A stretch of DNA of 64,000 nucleotides. Origin: Moniliophthora roreri. Lineage: Eukaryota; Basidiomycota; Agaricomycetes; Agaricales; Marasmiaceae. Under the pieces are notes generated by a model, which saw only the letters and a program-made list of their open reading frames with translations, did no database searches and was not told where the DNA came from. The stretch spans positions 496,001-560,000 of the forward strand of contig LATX02000211.1 in the NCBI GenBank assembly GCA_001466705.2. Reading direction: 5' to 3'. Shown here piece by piece: positions 57,047 to 64,000 of the stretch. Within the stretch, counting starts at the first letter, position 1. Each line of letters opens with the position of its first letter. A program made the translations under genes and the position numbers.

Positions 57047-59339
57047 CTTGAGTCGTCAGATATTGTTGAGTGAAAGGGCAGGGATGATGATCAAGGAAAG
57101 CTGTATCATGGGGAACACAGGGCACTGTTGTATGTATGAGGTTTGATAGGAGGCTGTTATTCCTGGGTGATAGTGCGACCTCATACCTCAGCACTAGAGC
57201 CAGTCAAGGCGCCGGCGATGGTAGTTTTGAGTTATGCAATGTTATAGCCTAACAAGATGTTGAATGTGAATTGAGAATAGGAAGTATATTGCAGAGACAT
57301 ACCAGCCTAATCATGCTGCCTAATCATCAAGTCCACATAAGAAAAATCCTGGCAAGCAAGCAATATGCAGTGAATCCACCAAATACAGGCAGTACAGGAA
57401 CAATACCTTCGGAGGTGAAGAATGAGATTGGGATGGTATTGATGATGGTTAGAGTCGTTTGCAGCTGCGGGTGCTTATATAACTGCTTCGCCTCCTCATT
57501 TATCAATCACTTGAATCAATGACAGGCTCTGAAGGTGCGTTCTTTGATTTCTTGCACTGAAGATAGCACCAACATTTTGACACCTTTTTTACTACCAGTC
57601 ACGTTGACGTGAAGACGATGGAGTAATCATGCATGCATCATTTGACTCGATCACTCCGCTTCGCTTCGTGTACGAATTGTGGTTTTGCGGAAAACTTTCC
57701 AAAGCTAGCCAGTGCTAATGACGATGAGAGCGAAGCGGGACAACAAAACGAACCAAACAAAACGATCTATCGACATCTATCAGACCACAACTTTCTCACC
57801 CACTTATACCTTCCATATAAGGAAAAAATTGGACGAATCCTCGTAAACTCGGACTCGTAACACTTGCAGCTAAGATAGCCTTCGGGAAATCTGCCACGTA
57901 CAGACATCGAGATGTCCACGCTGCTTTGGTTTCCAACCCAGGCCTTGAGTCATGCTTTCATCGAGTCCATGCTTGACGTTTAGATCCTCACACCTGCTAC
58001 TTGTGATCTGATGTTTTGCCGCACAATACGCAGTAATGTAATATTTTGCACTCGAAACAGGCTCTTGATTGATATCCATTCATTTGCCTAGCTCTGTACA
58101 TGATTGTGTACTTCGGTGTTTGTAAATATTTCTAGTCATTGAAAAGCTAAAGGAGTTGGTTTGAGTAATATGGAACAAAGAAATGAATGGTGCTATGTGG
58201 ACGTACCCGAGTAAAAGCTCTTACAATGACCGGGTTGTGGGCGAGAGACCGCCTTTAAACATGTTTCCAAGTCCATTCAAGAAGGTGCAACCGTTAAAAC
58301 CGAGGTTGGTATGAGCAATGAGAGGGTGGGCATCTGAAAGTTGCACGCATACTTCATATCCATCTCGATAATGCACGAGCGCAGGTGATCAGTCGTTGTG
58401 GATGAATCACATGTCTAGAAGTGCATCTCAGCACACCGAGATAGGACGATACTCGACGGGACTCACCAAAAGTTCTGATGGCGACACCAACGAAATCACG
58501 CCAGGTAATACTTGACGATCGCTACTTGCACCCCAGAACCTGGAACCCGTATCTGCCTCCGAATTGTGGGACACTTTGGAAGCAGGGTGTGTTTCTTTCT
58601 TGACACCCAGGTTCGGCATTCTAGACACGAAGAATTGGGAAAGAGGACAAGCAACGAAGAATGCAGTGGGCACTTAGTCACGACAGATAGCACGAGGCGA
58701 AGGTTGAGGACATTTCCTTGTAGGTGTTAAATCTTCGGTGTTCCATCTTCTCGTCTTGCCATACCTAGAGGAAAGTGACTTGCCATAGAATGTAAACGAA
58801 GAACGAAGCTGTTACGTACCAGTACCAGGTCCACAACTTTGGGGCCAATCTTTTTCTCCATGGGTACTTTTGTTGCTGCCCAGATATCAGTTTAACTTTG
58901 AAAAACGTGGTGCGTGAATCAAAAGTAAGGTGCAACAAGCATAAAATGCGAGCGTTCTGGAATATATGCAACTGTGATGACCTGGAAAGGGTACCGAGAA
59001 TTAGGTAGTCATCTCAAGGAGTTGAGAAACTGTCGGTTACTGTTGTCGTCTCAGCGTCAAAGGGATATTTGCCTTGATAGCCGATCAGGACGTGTTGTAT
59101 CATTGTAGAAACGGGGGTTTGAAGGAGAACAAGGCATGTCGAGGAATTGTGTCCTGTGACTCGTGAGTCGCAGGAGAAGTGAAGGATCGCGGCGGCAGAG
59201 TTACGGTCCGTTACATATTTTGACCTTGAACTTCTCGGTAACAGCAAGTCCGTTTCAAAAGCTCAGAGCTGTAATCAACACTTTGAACACACCTTTCCCC
59301 CTTCTTCCTCACCCCATATATCCCACTATCGCCTATATC
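57047..59339. other. boundary of the repeat block and 5' flank of the GDQ-family gene
   Basis: CpG returns to normal from about 57,200. The first 150 bp match the flank upstream of the 38.1-kb copy (CTCAGCACTAGAG). Frames below 85 residues, none supportable. The promoter of the 59,340 gene should lie at the right end. Confidence 0.45.
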
Positions 59340-62096
59340 ATGTCTACCTTCCTTGAACCCTCCCGCCCTTTCCACATCGAAAGAACTCTGCACGACACCT
59401 TTGTCCCGGCACTGGCAGATCTGGTGCAGTATCCAAGCCAGTCGAAAGCAATCCCAGACAGACAGTGTGAGGGAAGAAGGACCGTTTCATTGGAGACTGG
59501 AGACTTGCTCGAATGGCATTGGAAGTGGGGACACGGAGAACTCTTTGGAAAGCACAAGTCCCAAGAAATCATATGCACTATCGAGTCAATTGATTGGAGA
59601 TCCAAGGTCACCGGTGCGATTTGTGAAGGCGAAGAGGTACAGAGGTTTTGGGAAGGAGATTTTCAAAAGTTGTCGTGTTTCAGGTAAACTCTCATTCATC
59701 GCTACACTATTCTGTCACTTACAGTTCGTTCAGGAAACCGGGCGCTCAATTGCTTGCCATCAATAGGTCAGAGATCCAGAGGCCGATTTTCCATCGTGGT
59801 GCGCATAGCCTCCTCTCATTCATCAATAGCACACTCTGACTACCCAGACACAGGACTTCTTCCCCTTTCCCATTTTTACAGCAACTCATCTGTGGTAGAC
59901 TTATACTGGTCATGTCTAACAGTCAGTCCGGATTCAGTACTCTTCAAAACCTTGGATTCATCCCTTCATTTTTCCAGGCTCACATGGAGCTTAGCTCGGA
60001 CGATATATGGATGGATACAGCAAGTGGTACTCTGATCAATGGTCCTGACGGTCCAGTCAGGTGCTTGAACAGTGATATCATTATGCCGCCGACAGCGGAT
60101 ATGCTCAAAGACGACACTTGCCTCAGATTCTTTAGCAAGTTAGGGACAAGTGTGGACGATTATTTTTTAGGCGGCTTATTTTGTGGTGCGTCGCGGGCAT
60201 ATCTCGATGATCTACAGGTAGTGCAGCATCATCAATTCCAGAGCACCGACAATCCTGGCTGGACAATTAAGTATCTCAATAGCCTTTGGAGAAATGCACC
60301 TCGTCAACTTCCGATGGATGCCATAGGCAGCCTTCGGTTCGACACTATCTACTCATCGTCCTTGGAGGTTGCTGCTAGATGGCCGACCGAGGCTGGTACG
60401 TTACGGTGGTCGTGGTGCATAATAAGTGGCTTAGCGAATGAAATATTGCTTGACAATGGATTGACACGGTGAGCGAGAATATTGCTTTTATCCTTGACTT
60501 CTTCTTATAGTTGCAGTTATGAGCTAAAAGCTACTCAGGGAGAAAGGGTTTACCTTTCTTTATTTTTTGGTTGGAAGCATGGCGAGGCGTGGCTATCACA
60601 ATTCTCGCAAGCCTTCGATGTGCTTGATATGGAAGATAAGAAGAGTTTCTGTGGGTCCTTTCTCCGCGGGACGTGTTCTGACAACTCATTATTTTTTCCT
60701 ACTGACAGTTTTAGTGAATGCACCTTACCTGGAACTTAGAACCACCTTACACGAATATGAATATGATGGCCCTGCCACGTTCTTAGATGGGATTTCTGAG
60801 GACTGTGGTAGCCTTGCTGAGGATGCCCGCCCTATCTACCTGTTTCTTGACCCTCTTCCCATGTCTATATCGGAACTTGTATCATGGAACAATGGGCCCA
60901 GCTGCAAGTACTTCTGGTCCTTTAACAAGAACGGTCAATCAAGGCTGTCAAAGGAAGAATGTGAGCAGTGGCATCTTCCGACGCTTTCACTAGAGGTGGA
61001 CTGCGACACTCAGTTGTTCTCGTGGTCGGCCGACATTTACATTATACTCCGTGACTGGCAAGCAGCGCGAGGCTTTGATCTCGCCACCGCTGATTGGGCG
61101 CGTGAATTGGGTTATCCTGAGTTGGAGTTTCCATGGAAAAATCAATCTCGATTCGAAGGTGAATCTTTTCCTTATCTGTTGTCAAGGATACACTTTGGAC
61201 TCAGAGATTATTAGAGATCATGGAAGGTTTTACAACCAACGATACCTCTGAAGTAAGCCAGTTTTTGATGATTCGCTCAAGTTCTAATTTTATCCTCCTT
61301 CCTTCCTTTTCAAGCTATCGAATGGAAATCAGCTCGATTCAGAAACACGACTCGAGTCCCAAGATACTTCGGGAGTAAGTAATCTTCAATAACTCGTTTC
61401 AGTGCCAGCCTCATTTTTCCTTCCAGCACACGGACTCACCGAATGAAGACCAGTTCAACTCGGAAGCAAACCCTGGACCCAATGTCACTCCCGAAGTAAG
61501 CAGGTTCTCCTTAGTAACTCGCTCCACCCTCACCCTCATTCTTCCTTCCAGGACGCTAACCCACCAAATTGGAGTCAGTCCGATTCCGGATCCCAAGTAA
61601 GCAAGTTCTTTCTCAACAATTCACCCTGCCCTCAGCTTCATCTTTTCTTCCGGCCCAACTACCAGTCAAGTGGGGACCATAGGCCGGATAGAGGAATGTT
61701 TAACCAGGCCTCGCGATTCACTGTCACAGACGGAAATTTCACCAATGTACAGGGGGATCAGATCACCATTGTCAATCCAGTTGAAAACCACTCCGGATTG
61801 TATGTTTTGAGTATTCTTCAATCTGTCCAATTCATCCAGTTTAACCTCGGTGCGTTGGATCTTCATTATGTTCGACTACAGTCATGATTTACTCTACTCC
61901 TCACGTAGACCGAAACGCTATGTTGAAGTTACTCGAAGAGGTTAGGACGTTTTCGTACAGTCAGTTATCGTCTCTAGCGTCGTCCTTTGACCGGTCTGCT
62001 ATCAATGTTTTACTCTTACTTGCTGCGTATCGTACGTTTCAGCCTCAAATCACGCGGCTTATCGGTGGTACACCTGAACGCCAACTCGTTCAGTAG
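59340..62096 (+). CDS. GDQ-family multidomain protein, 715 residues
   Basis: Twelve exons: 59340-59683, 59734-59798, 59848-59921, 59978-60468, 60511-60650, 60709-61158, 61215-61252, 61315-61374, 61427-61495, 61552-61596, 61666-61849, 61909-62096; 2148 nt. Order: a unique N-terminus; the family core beginning WHWKWGHGELFG and FWEGDFQKL, then QLLAINRSEIQRPIFHR, GLLPLSHFYSN, DDIWMDTASGTLINGPDGP, CKYFWSFNKNGQSRLS and ILRDWQAARGFDLATADWAR; a linker of three polar micro-exons in phase 0; the GDQ motif GNFTNVQGDQITIVN; and a 62-residue helical tail (LLLLAAYRTFQPQITRLIGG). In the relics the GDQ motif is N-terminal; here it follows the core. Two adjacent genes are possible, but the frame is open across all junctions. 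Biochemical function unknown. Confidence 0.75.
61253..61665 (+). repeat. micro-exon array, second locus
   Basis: Three exons of 60, 69 and 45 nt separated by introns of 52-69 nt, all phase 0. The introns resemble those at 19.4-19.8 kb (GTAAGCAGGTTCTCC at both 61,496 and 19,684), while the exons have diverged strongly. Confidence 0.75.
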
Positions 62097-62999
62097 TTTA
62101 GTAGTTATCATGCGTATATTCTGTCGAAACCCATATGTATATTACTGCCCTAGTGAATAAAGGTGTAACATGTTTTTTGTCTGATTGAACCTTGATGTTA
62201 TGGGGGTTCGGTCGCATCCTGGGGCGCTTCTCGAGATTGTCTTCATGGATCATGAACGCAAACACAGGGTTACGTGTCGGCTCTCCGTCGGACGCGCTGT
62301 GGGGGCAGTATTAGTAGCAGGTAATGTTGAATGAAGGATTGCTTCTCACCCTAACAAGCTGGGAGTGCTAAGCATTTCCGAGGTAATGTACGCCTACTTC
62401 AAGAGGATACGGTCTTCGATGTGATGCGCGTGCGTGAATTGTAGGCTTTATTGGTTGAAAATCAATAGTAGTCTTGTAAACCAAAAGACTGCAACTCGGG
62501 CCCAGACATACCTCCAACAGCTAGACTTCCGAGTCGATGACTTCTCCAGTGGTGTCAAGTAACGGGTAATCCCAGTATCTCGAGAAGAGATGAGAAGAGG
62601 AGCTTTCTAGTTCATCATCGGTATATTCGAAGTCTCGTAGACGGGTATACAGTGACTGCTAGGGTCCAAAGCAAACGGCTCGGTCGGAAACAACAGCCCC
62701 ATCTTCAGTACTAGGTTGGACGGACACCTCTTCAATACAATGCACCACATTAGATGACTGTAATACTGTGAGCCAAAGGTTAGCTCATAGTGATACAGAC
62801 GACTCACAAGTTACCAGCGAACCTGATCCATCCTCGCGGTTAGATTACAGTGGAAGTGCTTGAATGCCCATGAATATTTCAACCTTGATGCAAACAAGAC
62901 CGAAGCCCATATCCTCGTTCTTCGAGCCATTTCGAATAATACGTTTGAGGAGTCCCGCCTAAAAATATGCCAGAATGCCAGAAAGATACTGAGTCGATC
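62097..62999. other. 3' flank, no gene
   Basis: An AATAAA-like signal (GTGAATAAAGG) lies near 62,153-62,163, about 60 nt after the stop of the GDQ-family gene. Nothing else recognised. Confidence 0.4.
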
Positions 63000-63700
63000 G
63001 AGTTCCAAAAGATTAATGCGCAGATACGTCGAGAAACTGATAACGATTGCTATTCATCGCAAGGCGTTAGTGAAGGCGTTACGGTGATTATGCGATGGAA
63101 CACGACACGCCGCAGGCTCGAAGCTTTGGGATGCGTTCCGTGATAGTTCTGAAGATTGGTTGTTCGAAAAAGCAACCCGGAATTTGGAAGTCGATCGGTG
63201 GACCGTCGTATGGAGTGCTCAGTAAGATGATTTGATGTAGGAGGAAGCGGTTCGATAGATGTGTTTAGCGTTTTTTGCATTACAGTCAATGATATGACCA
63301 ATGATGCAGCGTTCCGTGAAGAGCCAAATTTGTGCCTGTGAAGACATGGTCCCAAACTCGTATAATGGAGAGCGACGACCATAGCGTAGGGCGATATCGT
63401 GCCAACGCCGGCAAACCACGGAAAGAGCCGTAACGGGAGGAGTTTCGGACCACTGTTCTAGTGACAATTCGTGATGGTATTTCCAAAGGTATGCAATGAG
63501 TCGGCGATAGCGATGAGCAGTCAGGTTCCAGTGCCTTCCTCCACCATAGTCAGCGTCTGCACCCTCTTCAACTAGGTTTCGCATCCCTTGACATCCCTCA
63601 CTGAGATATCGAGTGATGGCTTGTCACTCCTCGGAGGTGATAGCGTTCCGAAAGAGACCCCTCATGGCCAGTGAAAAGCTGGTGGATGAGATTTTAGCGG
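63000..63700 (-). pseudogene. F-box-like fragment
   Basis: On the minus strand TALSVVCRRWHDIALRY matches the VCRRW-DIA helix of fungal F-box proteins, and in another frame PTLWSSLSIIRVW gives the usual following TLWSS segment. The required frame change and lack of an intact N-terminus indicate a relic. F-box proteins link substrates to SCF ubiquitin ligases. Confidence 0.4.
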
Positions 63701-64000
63701 CGAGACGAGGCGTTATTTCGGGTGTTTTACATCTAACAACACGTGAGATTAGATCCTGCAGGGAGAATTGAAGATCTCTTACAGACACTGATCCTGTTAC
63801 AGTAACGGCATGTTCAAGAGGAAAGAGTGCAGCCCTGCGTTACGTCGTACGCGCTGCGCACGGGTCGTCACGCCTGCTAACCGGTTCATCGTTAGCCGCG
63901 CCTTTCCCTCGCATCGCAGCTGTACTTCACTGGCAGCCATTGCTCCTCCAAGCTAGCGTCTCCCTCGATACGCCCATCGACCCAACATACTCTTCTTCAT
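63701..64000. other. right edge, nothing recognised
   Basis: CpG-containing sequence without a supportable frame. Confidence 0.4.

Noticed and set aside
56633..57073. 146-residue plus-strand frame
   Set aside because: Antisense to the GDQ-family relic that starts at 57,046; the parallel antisense frame at 11,735-11,983 explains its apparent similarity.
59163..59339. 59-codon in-frame extension upstream of the ATG at 59,340
   Set aside because: It opens without a convincing start context and has no similarity to other family copies; the ATG at 59,340 is preferred.

Overview
The window looks like nuclear DNA of a mushroom-forming basidiomycete (Agaricomycetes). Evidence: genes are cut by many phase-conserved GT-AG introns of about 49-70 nt, exons can be as short as 11 nt, and the families are typical of that group (ER cyclophilin, sulfotransferase-like P-loop protein, tandem MYND proteins, a Ty3/Gypsy chromovirus, a hAT-like element). 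No RNA genes or CRISPR arrays were recognised. All gene models are hand-spliced from the sequence, and the codon sums of every full model come out in frame.

Layout. 0-30 kb is gene-bearing and CpG-containing. It holds a Glu/Arg-rich coiled-coil gene cut by the left edge, a 12-exon secreted or ER cyclophilin, a fragment of a lineage-specific family (called here the GDQ family, after a GDQ motif), a second coiled-coil paralogue, a frameshifted GDQ-family relic, a sulfotransferase-like gene, an unknown five-exon gene, an intact GDQ-family gene with a tandem micro-exon array, two tandem MYND-finger paralogues, an acetoacetyl-CoA synthetase relic and a third coiled-coil paralogue.

30.9-57 kb is a repeat-rich, AT-rich block almost without CpG. 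It holds a hAT-like element with an 8-bp target duplication, hairpin and inverted repeats, a 90-bp tandem repeat and several mutated GDQ-family copies. A younger, CpG-containing chromovirus (38,292-45,442, 375-bp LTRs) is inserted in it, and a near-identical 1.56-kb duplication meets at a single N. Some 50-54 kb sequence has a little more CpG.

57-64 kb regains normal CpG content. It carries an apparently intact 715-residue GDQ-family gene (59,340-62,096) with a second micro-exon array, then an F-box-like relic.

The main story is a gene family in two states. Intact members sit in CpG-containing DNA and grow by duplicating exon-plus-intron units that keep the reading frame. Copies in the repeat block, and the chromovirus beside them, are inactivated mostly by C-to-T changes at CpG. 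In the chromovirus all seven in-frame stops found are TGA where CGA is the likely ancestor, and one reverse-transcriptase catalytic Asp codon has changed at a CpG. This is the pattern expected from cytosine methylation with deamination or a CpG-directed RIP-like process.
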